Positions 29,166 through 41,315 of a DNA stretch of 64,000 bases are shown here, in pieces. The notes under the pieces are model-generated. The model was not told the origin of the DNA and made no database searches. It worked only from the letters and a program-made list of their open reading frames with translations. The position numbers and the translations under genes are program-made. Source of the stretch: Comamonadaceae bacterium (lineage in GTDB: Bacteria; Pseudomonadota; Gammaproteobacteria; Burkholderiales; Burkholderiaceae_C). The stretch is taken from assembly GCA_947450695.1 (NCBI GenBank), contig CANFWV010000001.1, positions 62,001 to 126,000 of the forward strand, read 5' to 3'. The first letter of the stretch is position 1. Each line of letters begins with the position of its first letter.

Positions 29166-30635
29166 TTAGTCAGCGCGGTAGTTCGGCGCTTCTTTGGTGA
29201 TCTGCACATCATGTACATGGCTTTCGCGGATACCTGCCGAGGTGATCTCGACAAACTCCGCTTTGTTCTGCATATCTTCGATGGTGGCACAACCGCAGTA
29301 GCCCATGCTAGCGCGTAAACCGCCAGCCATTTGGTAGACGATGGAGACCATGGAACCTTTGTAAGGAACGCGACCTTCAATGCCTTCAGGCACCAACTTG
29401 TCTGCATTTGGGTTGCCGGTAGTGGCTTCCTGGAAGTAACGGTCTGCACTGCCCTGCTGCATGGCACCAATGCTGCCCATGCCGCGGTAGCTCTTGTAGC
29501 TGCGGCCTTGAAACAAAATGACTTCGCCTGGTGCTTCTTCAGTACCCGCAAACATGCCGCCCATCATGACGGTGCCTGCACCTGCCGCAATGGCTTTAGC
29601 AATGTCGCCGCTGTAGCGAATACCGCCGTCACCTATCAAAGGAACACCAGTGCCGCGCAGGGCAGTGGCCACGCTGTCGATGGCCATGATTTGTGGCACA
29701 CCCACGCCAGCCACAATGCGAGTGGTGCAAATGCTGCCAGGACCGATGCCGACTTTGACAGCATCTGCCCCTGCTTCAACTAGCGCCAACGCAGCTGCGC
29801 CAGTGGCAATATTGCCGCCAATCACGTCGATGTGCGGATAGTTCTTTTTGACCCAACGCACACGCTCGATCACGCCATGGCTGTGGCCGTGTGCCGTGTC
29901 CACCACGATGGCGTCGACACCTGCGCGGACCAGCGCTTCAACGCGTTCTTCCGTGCCGTCGCCCACGCCGACAGCCGCACCCACGCGCAAACGGCCAGAA
30001 GCGTCGCGCGCAGCGTTGGGGAAATTGGTTTGTTTGGTGATGTCTTTGACCGTGATCAAGCCTTTGAGCTCGAAGTCATCATTGACCACCAACAAGCGCT
30101 CAAGTTTGTACTTGTTAAGCAAAGCCTTGGCCTCGGCTGGCGAAGTGCCTTCTTTGACGGTAATCAGCTTTTCACGCGGCGTCATAATCTGGTGCGCCTT
30201 GACGTCGTAGCGGGTTTCAAAGCGAAGATCCCGGCTGGTGACAATGCCGATGACTTTGCCGCCGTCGCAAACCGGGAAGCCAGAGATGCCGAGTTGTTCA
30301 GACAACTCAAGCACCTGCAGCACGGTGTGTTCTGGTGTGATGACGACAGGGTCACGCACCACACCGGATTCATAGCGCTTAACTTTGGCCACATGCGCGG
30401 CTTGCTCTTGCGGAGTCAAGTTTTTGTGAACAATGCCGATGCCGCCCTCCTGGGCTATGGCAATCGCCAGACGCGCCTCGGTGACGGTGTCCATCGCGGC
30501 CGAAACCAAAGGCAGGTTCAGGCGAATGTTGCGAGAAAACTGGGTGGAAAGTGATGTGTCCTTGGGCAGGACTTGGGAGTACGCAGGGACCAACAAGACG
30601 TCGTCGAAGGTCAGCGCTTTGCCGAGTAGGCGCAT
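29166..30635 (-). CDS. guaB: IMP dehydrogenase
   Basis: [36 protein letters not shown] region; ATG at 30635 preferred. Confidence 0.98.
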   Translation of the reverse strand: MRLLGKALTFDDVLLVPAYSQVLPKDTSLSTQFSRNIRLNLPLVSAAMDTVTEARLAIAIAQEGGIGIVHKNLTPQEQAAHVAKVKRYESGVVRDPVVITPEHTVLQVLELSEQLGISGFPVCDGGKVIGIVTSRDLRFETRYDVKAHQIMTPREKLITVKEGTSPAEAKALLNKYKLERLLVVNDDFELKGLITVKDITKQTNFPNAARDASGRLRVGAAVGVGDGTEERVEALVRAGVDAIVVDTAHGHSHGVIERVRWVKKNYPHIDVIGGNIATGAAALALVEAGADAVKVGIGPGSICTTRIVAGVGVPQIMAIDSVATALRGTGVPLIGDGGIRYSGDIAKAIAAGAGTVMMGGMFAGTEEAPGEVILFQGRSYKSYRGMGSIGAMQQGSADRYFQEATTGNPNADKLVPEGIEGRVPYKGSMVSIVYQMAGGLRASMGYCGCATIEDMQNKAEFVEITSAGIRESHVHDVQITKEAPNYRAD

Positions 30636-30698
30636 AGGGAAAGCTCCAAAAACGCGATTGTACCCGTGCAAACAGCGGGTTTTGCGCTTGCAGCGTTC

Positions 30699-31040
30699 TC
30701 AGTAACCGGCTTTTCCACCTTCGCGTTTTTTTGAGAACAGCCCTGCGCGTTTAACGCCCTGCCCCCTGAATCGTTCGCGGCGTGCGACCTTGGGGTCCAC
30801 CCGGAGCGGCCGGTAAATCTCGATTCGGTCTTGATCGGCCAGCACTTGATCGACATGGCAGATGCGACCCCAGATGCCGAGGCTTAAATCACCTCGGGCT
30901 AGGAGTTCGGGGATGTCAGAAAAATCTGCCTGAACGCCTGACTGTTCTAGCGCCAGTTGGACCGTACTGCCTTCAGTCAGTTCTAGAAGCCATTCTTGCG
31001 CCAAGCGTTGACTCGGCGCGTAGGTCACGGCAATTTTCAT
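30699..31040 (-). CDS. rnfH: RnfH family ubiquitin-like protein
   Basis: MKIAVTYAPSQRLAQEWLLELTEGSTVQLALEQSG...IEIYRPLRVDPKVARRERF. Confidence 0.88.
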   Translation of the reverse strand: MKIAVTYAPSQRLAQEWLLELTEGSTVQLALEQSGVQADFSDIPELLARGDLSLGIWGRICHVDQVLADQDRIEIYRPLRVDPKVARRERFRGQGVKRAGLFSKKREGGKAGY

Positions 31041-31056
31041 GGCGAGAGGCAATTGA

Positions 31057-31500
31057 TCACGACTCCCCGTACACCTGAGTTGCACGTTTAACGAATGCTT
31101 CAACCATGCTACCGGCAATCTTGTCAAAAACTGGCCCGACCAGCGCGGCCAGTGCCCGATTGGCAAAGCTATAGCGAAGCGTGAAGTCGACCTTGCTCGC
31201 CCGTTGACCTTCGCCGAGAGGGGTGAATGTCCAAAGACCATCGAGATGTGAGAACGGGCCGTCGACCAGTTCCATCGCAACTTCGCGGTCTGCTACGTGT
31301 TGGTTGCGGGTGGTGAATGTCTGTTTAATGCCGGCAAATGAGATTCCCACTTTAGCGGTCATACCGGTGGCGTCTTCCGACAGCACACTGGCTTGGTCGC
31401 ACCACGGCAAAAACGCCGGATAGTGCGCAACGTCGGTGACGAGTGCAAACATTTCTTCGGCGCTGTACCAGAGGAGGACGGACTTGTGAACGGTTTTCAT
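31057..31500 (-). CDS. ratA: RatA/START-like (coenzyme Q-binding Coq10-type) protein
   Basis: [32 protein letters not shown]. Confidence 0.92.
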   Translation of the reverse strand: MKTVHKSVLLWYSAEEMFALVTDVAHYPAFLPWCDQASVLSEDATGMTAKVGISFAGIKQTFTTRNQHVADREVAMELVDGPFSHLDGLWTFTPLGEGQRASKVDFTLRYSFANRALAALVGPVFDKIAGSMVEAFVKRATQVYGES

Positions 31501-31555
31501 ACAATGCAGTTGCGTTGGTAATTGTATTAGCCGCCCGCACCCTCACCTCTCAGAC

Positions 31556-32110
31556 ATGGCCACCAAAGAAGCAAGCTCCTCCAAAAAACCCGCTGCGGCC
31601 TCTTCCGGCAAGCCAGCCAAGCCCGCAGCCAATCTGTCGCCAAAAGCGGCAGCCGCTGCTATTCGCATTGCCGACAACAAAAAAGCCACATACAACTACC
31701 ACATTGAAGAGCGCTTTGAAGCCGGCATGGTGCTTGAAGGCTGGGAGGTGAAGTCAGTCCGCGAGGGCAAAGTGCAATTGACCGACGGCTACGTCGTTAT
31801 CCGCAATGGTGAGCTCTTCATCATCGGCTGCCAGATCAACCCGCTGGGCACCGCGTCAACGCATGTGCAACCGGACTCCATTCGCACCAAGAAGCTCTTG
31901 ATGCACAAAGATGAAATCAAACGCTTGCTGGCCAAGGTCGAGCAAAAAGGTTTCACGCTGGTACCGCTCAATATGCACTGGAAATCTGGTCGAGTGAAAT
32001 GCGAAATTGGCTTGGCCAAAGGCAAAGCCGAGCATGACAAGCGCGACACCATCAAGGACCGCGAAGGAAAACGCGAAGTTGAGCGCGTGATGAAGTCACG
32101 CGGTCGCTAA
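31556..32110 (+). CDS. smpB: SsrA-binding protein
   Basis: [42 protein letters not shown]. Confidence 0.97.
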   Translation: MATKEASSSKKPAAASSGKPAKPAANLSPKAAAAAIRIADNKKATYNYHIEERFEAGMVLEGWEVKSVREGKVQLTDGYVVIRNGELFIIGCQINPLGTASTHVQPDSIRTKKLLMHKDEIKRLLAKVEQKGFTLVPLNMHWKSGRVKCEIGLAKGKAEHDKRDTIKDREGKREVERVMKSRGR

Positions 32111-32114
32111 AAGT

Positions 32115-33266
32115 TTACAGAGACTTCAGTGGATGCTTATCTGGCGTCCAAGGGCTGACGAAAAATTCATCCGCCATGCCCGGCTTCACATCTTCAATAC
32201 GCGCCGGATTCCACTTCGGCGCGTAGTCCTTATCGATCACCAAGGCGCGAATGCCTTCCATGACTTCGCTGGCAGTGCCCGGTCGGTCATAAAAACTGTG
32301 GTGCACCATGTCGCGCTCCATGCGCAGGTCGTCGGCCAAAGTCATATGCCGAGCACGGCGAATTTGCTCCAAGGTCACGTGCAACATCAGGGGTGAACGC
32401 TTGCGCAAGGCGGTTGCGGTTTTCTGCGCCCAGCGGTCGTCCTTGGCTTTATCCAACGCGTCGACCATGTGCTTGACGCGCAGCAACGAAAAGAAGCTGT
32501 CAATGTGACTGTCTGGCTGAATCAAGGTGGCATCCGGCTGGCCGACTTCGCTGGCGAGCCAGCTCTTAGCTTCAGCGATGTTGGTGAATGCTTGTGTGCC
32601 CAGCGCAGCCCACACTGCAGGCATACGTGCGGCGTCCATCTTCACATCAGCCAGACCGTATTGCAGGGCTTCATCAGCACCAATCACATCACCGGTGAGT
32701 GCCAAATATTCGCCCATATGACCGGGACAACGGCTCAAAAAGTAGCCTCCCCCCACATCAGGGAAGAGGCCAATATTGGTCTCAGGCATAGCCATGCGGG
32801 TGTGCTCTGTGACGATGCGCAAACTCGCGCCTTGACTGATGCCCATGCCACCACCCATGACCACGCCGTCCATGAACGCGACGAAAGGTTTGGGGTACTG
32901 ATGAATCAGTTGATTGAGCCTGTATTCTTCGGTGAAAAAATCATCCAGAGAGCTGTCATTTGCCAACACCGCCTGATGGAAATAACGGATATCACCACCC
33001 GCGCTAAAGCCACCAAACAAAGCCTCAGAGGTACCCGGACGTCCGGCCTTGTTGCTCCCGCGGATCGCCACCAACATCACAGCAGGATCGGCTTGTAAGG
33101 CAGTCAACGCCGTCGACAAATCGCGCACCATGGTCAAAGACAATGCATTCAGCGCCTTGGGCCGGTTCAGCGTGATCAGACCCGCGTTGCCGCGCCGTTC
33201 GACGACGACATAGTTGGCTGGCTCAGACGATGGGGCTTTGGCTTCAGTGACGGTGGTGCTGTTCAT
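32115..33266 (-). CDS. Enoyl-CoA hydratase/isomerase family (3-hydroxyisobutyryl-CoA hydrolase-like)
   Basis: ITLNRPKALNALSLTM, FMDGVVMGGGMGIS, PETNIGLFPDVGGGYFLSR. Confidence 0.9.
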   Translation of the reverse strand: MNSTTVTEAKAPSSEPANYVVVERRGNAGLITLNRPKALNALSLTMVRDLSTALTALQADPAVMLVAIRGSNKAGRPGTSEALFGGFSAGGDIRYFHQAVLANDSSLDDFFTEEYRLNQLIHQYPKPFVAFMDGVVMGGGMGISQGASLRIVTEHTRMAMPETNIGLFPDVGGGYFLSRCPGHMGEYLALTGDVIGADEALQYGLADVKMDAARMPAVWAALGTQAFTNIAEAKSWLASEVGQPDATLIQPDSHIDSFFSLLRVKHMVDALDKAKDDRWAQKTATALRKRSPLMLHVTLEQIRRARHMTLADDLRMERDMVHHSFYDRPGTASEVMEGIRALVIDKDYAPKWNPARIEDVKPGMADEFFVSPWTPDKHPLKSL

Positions 33267-33299
33267 GTTTGTGTTGATGTGACTGATTGACTGAAGGCA

Positions 33300-33338
33300 A
33301 AACGCACCGCCAGGCCTTGTGGACCGTGCGGTGCGTTT
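33300..33338 (-). terminator. Candidate hairpin between enoyl-CoA hydratase gene and typA
   Basis: AAACGCACCGC...GCGGTGCGTTT perfect 11-bp inverted repeat just downstream of the typA stop. Confidence 0.6.
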
Positions 33339-33370
33339 GCTAGCGTGTTAGCGAACTAACGATTGGTTTT

Positions 33371-35194
33371 TTAACGACCAAAGCGCTTGCGATCGCTTTC
33401 TGTCAGGTAACGCTTGCGCAGACGAATCGACTTCGGTGTGATTTCAACCAGCTCGTCGTCCTCAATGAACTCAACGCCATATTCCAGTGTGCATTCAATC
33501 GGTGGCGTGATCTTGATCGCGTCTTCTTTGCCGGATACGCGGAAGTTGGTCAACTGCTTGGTACGCGTGGCGTTGACCACCAGATCGTTGTCACGGCTGT
33601 GGATACCCACAATCATGCCTTCATATACGGGATCGTTGGCCTTGACGAACATACGACCACGGTCATCCAGCTTGCCCAGTGCGTAGGTGAAAATTTCACC
33701 CGCGTCCATGGAAATCAGCACACCATTTTTACGGCCACCGATGTCGCCTTTGTGCGGCTCATAGCAGTCGAAAATGTTGGCGATCAAGCCAGAACCGCGT
33801 GTCAAGTTCAGGAATTCGTTGGTAAAGCCGATTAGGCCACGGGCCGGAATGCGGTATTCCAAACGAACACGGCCACGGCCGTCAGATTCCATGTTGACCA
33901 GGTCACCCTTGCGCTCGCCCAGGGCTTGCATCACGCCACCTTGGTGGGTTTCTTCGATGTCAGCGGTAACCAATTCGATCGGCTCCCACTTTTCGCCGTT
34001 GACTTCTTTGATCACCACGCGTGGCTTGGAGACGGCCATCTCGAAGCCTTCACGGCGCATGTTTTCCAACAAAATAGTCAAGTGCAATTCACCGCGACCC
34101 ATGACTTCGAAGATACCTTCTTCGTCGGTTTCTTTGACCCGCAAAGCGACGTTGTGTTGGAGTTCTTTTTGCAGACGGTCCCAGATCTGACGGCTGGTGA
34201 CGTACTTGCCTTCGCGCCCGGCCAATGGGCTGGTGTTGACACAGAAGTTCATCGTCAGGGTGGGCTCGTCAACCTTCAGCATCGGCAGCGGCATCGGATT
34301 CACTGGATCGGTGATGGTCACACCAATACCAATGTCATTGATACCGTTGATCAGCACGATTTCGCCAGGGCCGGCTTCAGTCGCCTGCACGCGCTCCAAG
34401 CCTTGAAAAGTTAGCACTTGGTTGATACGACCTTTGATGGCTTTACCGTCCGGGCCGTCCATCACAACGACGTCCATCATCGGCTTGATCGTGCCTTGCT
34501 TGATACGGCCAACACCGATACGACCGACGAATGTCGAAAAGTCAAGGGCGGAAATTTGCAATTGCAATGGAGCTGCAGGGTCACCAGATTGCGCTGGCAC
34601 ATGCTTCAGCACAGTGTCGAACAGGGCCGACATATCTGGACCCCACTGTTCACCAGGTGCGCCCTCTTCCATCGACGACCAGCCATTGATGCCAGAGGCG
34701 TAAACGACTGGGAAATCCAGCTGTTCATCAGTGGCGCCGAGCTTGTCGAACAGATCGAATGCCGCGTTGACGACGAAGTCAGGACGAGCGCCTGGCTTGT
34801 CCACTTTGTTCACCACCAAAATTGGCTTGAGGCCGAGGGCCAAAGCCTTTTTGGTCACGAAACGCGTTTGCGGCATCGGGCCTTCTTGCGCGTCAATCAG
34901 CAATACAACGCCGTCAACCATCGACAAAGCGCGTTCGACTTCACCACCGAAGTCAGCGTGGCCCGGGGTGTCGACGATGTTGATGTGCGTGCCTTTCCAA
35001 GTCACAGCGCAGTTTTTGGCCAGAATCGTTATGCCACGTTCTTTTTCAATGGCGTTGTTGTCCATCACTGTGTCGACGACTTTTTCGTGATCGGCGAAGG
35101 TGCCGGACTGACGCAGCAGTTGGTCGACCATGGTGGTCTTACCATGGTCGACGTGGGCGATGATGGCGATGTTACGGATCTGTTTATGACTCAT
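33371..35194 (-). CDS. typA: Ribosome-associated GTPase TypA/BipA
   Basis: IAHVDHGKTTMVDQLL, DTPGHADFGGEVERAL, NKVDKPGARPD. Confidence 0.98.
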   Translation of the reverse strand: MSHKQIRNIAIIAHVDHGKTTMVDQLLRQSGTFADHEKVVDTVMDNNAIEKERGITILAKNCAVTWKGTHINIVDTPGHADFGGEVERALSMVDGVVLLIDAQEGPMPQTRFVTKKALALGLKPILVVNKVDKPGARPDFVVNAAFDLFDKLGATDEQLDFPVVYASGINGWSSMEEGAPGEQWGPDMSALFDTVLKHVPAQSGDPAAPLQLQISALDFSTFVGRIGVGRIKQGTIKPMMDVVVMDGPDGKAIKGRINQVLTFQGLERVQATEAGPGEIVLINGINDIGIGVTITDPVNPMPLPMLKVDEPTLTMNFCVNTSPLAGREGKYVTSRQIWDRLQKELQHNVALRVKETDEEGIFEVMGRGELHLTILLENMRREGFEMAVSKPRVVIKEVNGEKWEPIELVTADIEETHQGGVMQALGERKGDLVNMESDGRGRVRLEYRIPARGLIGFTNEFLNLTRGSGLIANIFDCYEPHKGDIGGRKNGVLISMDAGEIFTYALGKLDDRGRMFVKANDPVYEGMIVGIHSRDNDLVVNATRTKQLTNFRVSGKEDAIKITPPIECTLEYGVEFIEDDELVEITPKSIRLRKRYLTESDRKRFGR

Positions 35195-35248
35195 GGTGGG
35201 CTTTCTAAAACTTCAAAAACTTTTTTGTCTGGACGGTCTGTTGAAACA

Positions 35249-36301
35249 TCAAGGCAAGGCTGGGGGCTCATCGGAATGAAGCGCTGGACCAGCCGATGCT
35301 GAGGTTGCACTGCCAATGGCGGCGCTTTCCAGCATGTCCTGTACTTCAATGGGGCTGAGCAAACGCTCAGGAATCAACTCGTTGGCGGTCACATGGGCCG
35401 TGCCTAAAAATACGTGCGGGTCGCTACCAAAAACTTGCACTAAAGGCTGGTTTTCGGCAATGTGTGGGCCCCATTGGCCTGCTTCGCCACGGCGAGGCAG
35501 GCCGCTCAAAAATCGGCTGGCGTTAGGAGCATCTAGTCTGACCGATGGTGCGGAGGAGACCAGCGACTGCGGAGGCAACAGGCAAGCATCACGTTCGGCT
35601 TCGTTCATGGCCTCAAGAGCAGGCAAGCTGACACACTGGTTGGCCACGTAGCCACCAGTTTCTATCCGCCGCAAAAACCCGAGGTGCGCGCCGCAACCAA
35701 TGGCTTCGCCAATGTCTTCACCGAGCGTGCGAATGTAAGTTCCCTTGCTGCAGCGCACGATGATGCGAATGGCCGCAGGTGCGCGGTCGTCATCGGCGGA
35801 TGACATGTGAAGATCGTGAATCAGGATATGCCGTGGCTCACGCTCAACCTCTTTACCAGCCCGTGCGTATTCGTAAAGTGCCTTACCGTCTTTTTTTAGC
35901 GCCGAATACATCGGTGGAATTTGGGCCTGAGGGCCACTGAATTTCGCGGTCAACTTCTCAAGCAAGTCGGCGGTGATCTCGGGCACCACACGGGTTTCAA
36001 TAACGTCGCCTTCAGCATCTGCGGTGGTGGTTTTTTGACCCAGCAGCAAAACTGCTTCATAGGTCTTGTCGGCCTCCAACTGCATCTGACTGAACTTGGT
36101 CGCTGCCCCAAAGCATAGCGGTAAAACGCCCGTCGCCAACGGATCAAGCGTGCCAGTATGGCCGGCTTTTTCGGCGCGCATTAACCACTTGGCCTTTTGC
36201 AAGGCTTGATTACTCGACAGCCCTATCGGCTTGTCGAGCAGCAGCACGCCATGCACGGGACGTCGCTTAATTTTCTGGCGGGGACTTGATGTTTGCGTCA
36301 T
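35249..36301 (-). CDS. truB: tRNA pseudouridine(55) synthase TruB
   Basis: GVLLLDKPIGLSSNQALQ, GHTGTLDPLATGVLPLCFG, CSKGTYIRTLGED. Confidence 0.97.
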   Translation of the reverse strand: MTQTSSPRQKIKRRPVHGVLLLDKPIGLSSNQALQKAKWLMRAEKAGHTGTLDPLATGVLPLCFGAATKFSQMQLEADKTYEAVLLLGQKTTTADAEGDVIETRVVPEITADLLEKLTAKFSGPQAQIPPMYSALKKDGKALYEYARAGKEVEREPRHILIHDLHMSSADDDRAPAAIRIIVRCSKGTYIRTLGEDIGEAIGCGAHLGFLRRIETGGYVANQCVSLPALEAMNEAERDACLLPPQSLVSSAPSVRLDAPNASRFLSGLPRRGEAGQWGPHIAENQPLVQVFGSDPHVFLGTAHVTANELIPERLLSPIEVQDMLESAAIGSATSASAGPALHSDEPPALP

Positions 36302-36308
36302 ATATATC

Positions 36309-36380
36309 GACAGGCTCGGCGGGCAGATTTATCTGCACGCTGGCTAGCACCGTTAACCCTGAGCCTGTCAAAGGGCAACG
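36309..36380. repeat. REP-like inverted pair (GACAGGCTC ... CCCTGAGCCTGTCAAAGGGC)
   Basis: Inverted 9-mers GACAGGCTC (36309-36317) and GAGCCTGTC (36361-36369) in truB-rbfA spacer. Confidence 0.55.
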
Positions 36381-36388
36381 GCGCTGGG

Positions 36389-36757
36389 TCAGTCGTCTTG
36401 AGCGCGAGAGGAAACAGCCTTGGCTATCAAGGCGTTCATATCAGAGGCACGTTCAGTCGTTCGGTCAAACAAGAAATGCAGTGTTGGCACAGTGTGGATC
36501 ATCAGTTTCTTGAACAAACCATTGCGCAAAAAACCTGCGGCTTGGTTCAAGGCTTCTTCACATTCTTTCGGGTCACCGACCAAGACACTGAAAAATATTT
36601 TGGCATGAGCGTAGTCAGGCGTCACTTCGACCGACTGCACCGTGACCATACCCACCCGCGGATCTTTCAACTCGCGCGCGATCAGTTCCGTCAGATCACG
36701 CTGAATCTGGTCGGCGACGCGAAAACCGCGGTTGGGGGTGGATGATTTCTTACGCAT
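36389..36757 (-). CDS. rbfA: Ribosome-binding factor A
   Basis: [46 protein letters not shown]. Confidence 0.96.
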   Translation of the reverse strand: MRKKSSTPNRGFRVADQIQRDLTELIARELKDPRVGMVTVQSVEVTPDYAHAKIFFSVLVGDPKECEEALNQAAGFLRNGLFKKLMIHTVPTLHFLFDRTTERASDMNALIAKAVSSRAQDD

Positions 36758-36840
36758 TTAAAAGATTCAAAATATTACCGGGAGGTGGTGACGGTCTCAT
36801 GACAGTTCAAGCTGACACGAGACCGTTGGCCGCTGTTGCT

Positions 36841-39762
36841 TTAGGCTTCGAGCGTCCTGGCGACTTCCCTGATTTCAAAGAACTCAAGAATATCGCCAAC
36901 TTGGATGTCGTTGTAGCCCTTGACGTTCAAGCCACACTCAAAGCCTTCTTTGACTTCGCGTGCATCGTCTTTGAAACGCTTGAGCGAGTCAAGTTCACCC
37001 GTGAAGATGACCACGTTTTCGCGCAAGATACGCAGACGCGCGTTGCGCCGAACGACACCGGCTGTGACCATACAACCGGCGATGGAACCGATCTTGCTGA
37101 CCTTGAAGACTTGACGAATCTCGGCATTGCCGATGACTTCTTCTTTCTTGTCTGGAGTCAGCATGCCCGACATCGCAGCACGCAGTTCGTCAACAGCGTC
37201 ATAAATGATGTTGTAGTAACGAATCTCAATGCCGTTGTTTTCGGCTTGTTTGCGCGCCTGCGCATCAGCGCGGGTATTGAAACCAATCAGCACCGCTTTG
37301 GAGGCAATCGCCAGGTTGACGTCCGACTCGGAGATGCCGCCAACAGCGGAGTACACCAATTGAACTTTGACCTCGTCGGTCGACAACTTAAGCAGCGACT
37401 GGGCCAAGGCTTCTTGCGAACCTTGCACGTCGGCTTTGATGATGATGGGCAACATCTTGACTTCGCCAGCCGACAAGTCCGAGAACATGTTCTCGAGCTT
37501 TGAAGCTTGTTGCTTGGCCAATTTGGTATTGCGGAACTTGCCGGCACGATAAGTCGCGATCTCTCGGGCACGACGCTCGTCGGTCATGACCATGAACTCG
37601 TCGCCCGCTTGCGGCACTTCAGTCAGACCTTGAATCTCGACCGGAATCGAAGGACCCGCAGTTTTGATGGTTTTGCCGTTTTCGTCCAGCATGGCGCGGA
37701 CACGACCAAAGGTCGAACCCGCCAGCACAACGTCACCCGCCTTCAGCGTACCGGACTGAACCAGCACGGTGGCCACCGGGCCGCGACCCTTATCGAGACG
37801 GGCTTCAATGACCAGGCCTTTGGCCAAAGCTTCAACCGGCGCACGCAATTCAAGCACCTCAGCTTGCAGCAGCACTTGCTCCAGCAGATCGTCAACACCG
37901 GCACCGGTGTGAGCTGAGACGCCCACAAAAGGCACGTCGCCGCCGAACTCTTCAGGGATAACTTCCTCCGTCACCAGTTCACCCTTGACTCGGTCAAGGT
38001 TGATGCCAGGCTTGTCGATCTTGTTGATGGCCACGACGATCGGAACACCAGCGGCTTTGGCGTGCTTGATAGCCTCACGGGTTTGCGGCATGACGCCGTC
38101 GTCCGCTGCGACCACCAGAATCACGATGTCAGTCGCTTGTGCGCCACGGGCACGCATGGCCGTGAAGGCCTCGTGTCCCGGCGTGTCCAAAAAGGACACC
38201 ATGCCGCGTGGCGTTTCCACATGGTAGGCGCCAATATGTTGAGTGATACCGCCAGCCTCGCCCGAGGCGACTTTGGCTTTGCGTATGTAGTCGAGCAATG
38301 AGGTTTTGCCATGGTCGACGTGACCCATGACGGTGACCACCGGTGCGCGCGGCAACGACTCGGCTTGTTGGCCTTGCACGTCTTCGTCGGTGAAAGCTTC
38401 CGGATCATCCAGCGCTGCCGTAACGGCTTTGTGACCCATTTCTTCCACCACGATCATGGCGGTGTCTTGGTCCAGCGGCTGGTTGATGGTGACCATCTGA
38501 CCGAGTTTCATCAGGTGTTTGATGACCTCGGATGATTTCACGCTCATCTTGTGAGCGAGTTCACCCACGGTAATGGTCTCGGGCACATGAACTTCAATGA
38601 CCTTGAATTCTGATGGGGCCACAAACGTCGACTCGGGACGTGCATCGCGGTCTGATGAGCGACGGCCACGAGGGCCACCACGGAAATTGCCACGACCTGG
38701 TGCGGAAGGCGCACCACGGGTTTTGAGTTCCGTCTTTTTCTTAGCGTCGTCTTTCCAAGTTGAAGACAAATTCTCCGACTTGACTTCTTTCTTGCCAGCA
38801 GCGCCTGGGGCAACTGGTGCGCCAGGCTTGACAGCGCCAGGCACCACGGCAGGCTTGTGCAGTGTTCCCTTGGCGGCGATTTTTGGATCGACGTGTGGCA
38901 CTAGAACACGCTTTGGCGCATTCATCATCGCGCGGATACCGGCCGCTTCAGCTTCGGCCTTTTTACGACGATCCTGGAAGTCTTGCACCTTGGCTGCATC
39001 CGCCTGTAATTCTGCGGTGGCCTTTGCTTTGACCGCGGCCTGCGCGGCAGTAACTTCCGCAGCTTTAGCCGCCTGAACTGCAGCAGCAGCATCAGTTGCA
39101 GCGGCTGCTGCGGCGGCGGCGGCGGCGTTTACAACGCTCTGGTCCGGAAACACCCGGGAACCCACAACCGGTTTGACGGCCTTGGACTTTTCAATTTTCT
39201 TAGCCTCGGCCAATTGCGCAGCCTCAGCTGCCGCCGCGGCTGCGGCTTGAGCAATCCGCTCGGCAGCAACACGCTCTAGTTCGCGAGCAGCTTCTTGTGC
39301 ATCACGCTGGCGGCATTTTTCGGCGAACTCTTCTTCTTCACGACGCAGCAACTCAGCGTGTTCTCGGGCTTCTTCCTCGCGACGCAGTAACTCAGCGTTC
39401 TCGATAACGGGCTCTTGAGGCGCCGGGGCAACCTCTTCAACTGCCGCATCGGAGCCGTCTTCACGCTTGACGAAGGTGCGTTTTTTGCGCACCTCGACTT
39501 GAATGGTCCGAGCACGACCGGTCGAGTCAGCTTGCTTGATCTCAGTGGTCGACTTCTTGACCAAGGTGATCTTTTTCCGCTCGGCTGTGGCTGTGCCGTG
39601 ACTGGCCTGCAAATAGCTCAGAAGCTTTTGCTTGTCGGCCTCGGACAAACGATCGCTGGCTTCTGCCTTGGCGACGCCGGCGCTGGTCAATTGCTCGATC
39701 AGTGTTGCGGTGGGTTTATTGAGTTCAGCTGCGAATTCAGCGACTGTAGTGGTACTGGACAT
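36841..39762 (-). CDS. infB: Translation initiation factor IF-2
   Basis: [56 protein letters not shown]. Confidence 0.98.
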   Translation of the reverse strand: MSSTTTVAEFAAELNKPTATLIEQLTSAGVAKAEASDRLSEADKQKLLSYLQASHGTATAERKKITLVKKSTTEIKQADSTGRARTIQVEVRKKRTFVKREDGSDAAVEEVAPAPQEPVIENAELLRREEEAREHAELLRREEEEFAEKCRQRDAQEAARELERVAAERIAQAAAAAAAEAAQLAEAKKIEKSKAVKPVVGSRVFPDQSVVNAAAAAAAAAATDAAAAVQAAKAAEVTAAQAAVKAKATAELQADAAKVQDFQDRRKKAEAEAAGIRAMMNAPKRVLVPHVDPKIAAKGTLHKPAVVPGAVKPGAPVAPGAAGKKEVKSENLSSTWKDDAKKKTELKTRGAPSAPGRGNFRGGPRGRRSSDRDARPESTFVAPSEFKVIEVHVPETITVGELAHKMSVKSSEVIKHLMKLGQMVTINQPLDQDTAMIVVEEMGHKAVTAALDDPEAFTDEDVQGQQAESLPRAPVVTVMGHVDHGKTSLLDYIRKAKVASGEAGGITQHIGAYHVETPRGMVSFLDTPGHEAFTAMRARGAQATDIVILVVAADDGVMPQTREAIKHAKAAGVPIVVAINKIDKPGINLDRVKGELVTEEVIPEEFGGDVPFVGVSAHTGAGVDDLLEQVLLQAEVLELRAPVEALAKGLVIEARLDKGRGPVATVLVQSGTLKAGDVVLAGSTFGRVRAMLDENGKTIKTAGPSIPVEIQGLTEVPQAGDEFMVMTDERRAREIATYRAGKFRNTKLAKQQASKLENMFSDLSAGEVKMLPIIIKADVQGSQEALAQSLLKLSTDEVKVQLVYSAVGGISESDVNLAIASKAVLIGFNTRADAQARKQAENNGIEIRYYNIIYDAVDELRAAMSGMLTPDKKEEVIGNAEIRQVFKVSKIGSIAGCMVTAGVVRRNARLRILRENVVIFTGELDSLKRFKDDAREVKEGFECGLNVKGYNDIQVGDILEFFEIREVARTLEA
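39099..39127. repeat. GCN triplet tract encoding poly-alanine in IF-2 linker
   Basis: ggctgctgcggcggcggcggcggcg; protein [16 protein letters not shown]. Confidence 0.8.
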
Positions 39763-39789
39763 AATTAGGTTTCCGTGCGGCCTCCATGA

Positions 39790-41292
39790 TCATTGCTCTT
39801 GAGCAGCAGAGGTGTCATCGGTAAACCAATGGGCACGTGCGGTCATGATCAGGGCTGTGGCTTCGTCCGCAGACTGGCCAGTGATATCGGTAAGTTCGTC
39901 AACGGCCAGGTCGGCCAGATCGTCGCGGGTGTGAATACCCGACTCGCCCAACTTGGCAATCAACTCAGGTGTCAGACCTTCGACATCGCGCAGATTTTGC
40001 GAGACGGCTTCAGCATCTTCTTCCTTAGCGATTTCCATCGTCAGCAAGGCGTCTTTGGCGCGAGTGCGCAGTTCATTGACGGTATCTTCATCGAAAGATT
40101 CGATCTCAAGCATTTCCTGGATCGGCACATAGGCCACTTCTTCGAGGCTGGTGAATCCTTCAGAAATAAGGATGTCGGCGATCTCTTCGTCCACATCCAG
40201 CTTTTCCATGAACAGTTTGCGGCTGCTGTCAGACTCAGTAGCCTGCTTTTCAGCAGACTCGTCGGCCGTCATGATGTTGATCTTCCAGCCAGTCAGTTCA
40301 GCGGCAAGGCGAACGTTTTGTCCACCACGGCCAATTGATATGGCCAGATTTTCTTCATCGACCACCACATCCATGGCATGACGTTCTTCGTCCACCACGA
40401 TGGAGGAAACATTGGCCGGCGCCAGTGCGCCGATGACGAATTGAGCCGGATCCTCGCTCCAGAGCACGATGTCAACACGCTCACCAGCGAGCTCATTGGT
40501 AACGCCATTGACACGAGTCCCACGAACGCCAACACAAGTGCCGATCGGGTCGACTCGCTTGTCATGAGACAGAACGGCAATCTTGGCGCGTGAACCAGGG
40601 TCACGGGCGCAGGATTTAATTTCTAGCAAGCCTTGTTCAATTTCAGGCACTTCCTGACGGAAGAGCTCGATCATGTACTCAGGCGATGTGCGCGAAAGAA
40701 TGATGGGCGCACCGCGCAACGTCGTGTCGACCTCCATGATCATGGCCCGCACACGGTCACCCGAGCGAAGGTTTTCCTTAGGGATCATGTCGCTGCGACG
40801 CAAACGGCCTTCAACGCGGCCGGACTCGACAATGATGTCGCCCTTGTCCATGCGCTTGACGGTGCCAACGAAAATTTTCTCGCCGCGCGACATGAAGTCG
40901 TTCAGCAACATTTCACGCTCAGCGTCGCGGATTTTTTGCAAGATCACCTGCTTGGCAGCTTGCGCGCCAATGCGGCCGATCGGCAGGCTTTCGACGGGTT
41001 TTTCGATGTAATCGCCTTCTTCGATGTCCGCGATTTCATCGCGTGCATCGCTGACCAGCTCTTCACCCTCTGGGTTTTGCAGGCCAGCTTCGTCAGGCAC
41101 AACAAGCCAACGGCGGAAGGTTTCATAAACGCCGCTATCGCGGTCCACGGCGACGCGGATGTCCACGCCTTCGGGATAGACCTTCTTGGTGGCCGAAGCG
41201 AGCGCGAGCTCGACGGCACCAAAAACGACGTCACGTTCAACATTCTTCTCACGCGATATGGCATCAACCAACATCAACAGTTCGCGATTCAT
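39790..41292 (-). CDS. nusA: Transcription termination/antitermination factor NusA
   Basis: S1/KH regions: [32 protein letters not shown]-terminal acidic repeats. Confidence 0.98.
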   Translation of the reverse strand: MNRELLMLVDAISREKNVERDVVFGAVELALASATKKVYPEGVDIRVAVDRDSGVYETFRRWLVVPDEAGLQNPEGEELVSDARDEIADIEEGDYIEKPVESLPIGRIGAQAAKQVILQKIRDAEREMLLNDFMSRGEKIFVGTVKRMDKGDIIVESGRVEGRLRRSDMIPKENLRSGDRVRAMIMEVDTTLRGAPIILSRTSPEYMIELFRQEVPEIEQGLLEIKSCARDPGSRAKIAVLSHDKRVDPIGTCVGVRGTRVNGVTNELAGERVDIVLWSEDPAQFVIGALAPANVSSIVVDEERHAMDVVVDEENLAISIGRGGQNVRLAAELTGWKINIMTADESAEKQATESDSSRKLFMEKLDVDEEIADILISEGFTSLEEVAYVPIQEMLEIESFDEDTVNELRTRAKDALLTMEIAKEEDAEAVSQNLRDVEGLTPELIAKLGESGIHTRDDLADLAVDELTDITGQSADEATALIMTARAHWFTDDTSAAQEQ

Positions 41293-41315
41293 TTCACAAG
41301 CCTGCCTTTCTCTTA

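Noticed and set aside
34418-35302. 294-aa plus-strand ORF opposite typA
   Set aside because: Antisense shadow of typA (His/Val/Asp-rich mirror of the GTPase).
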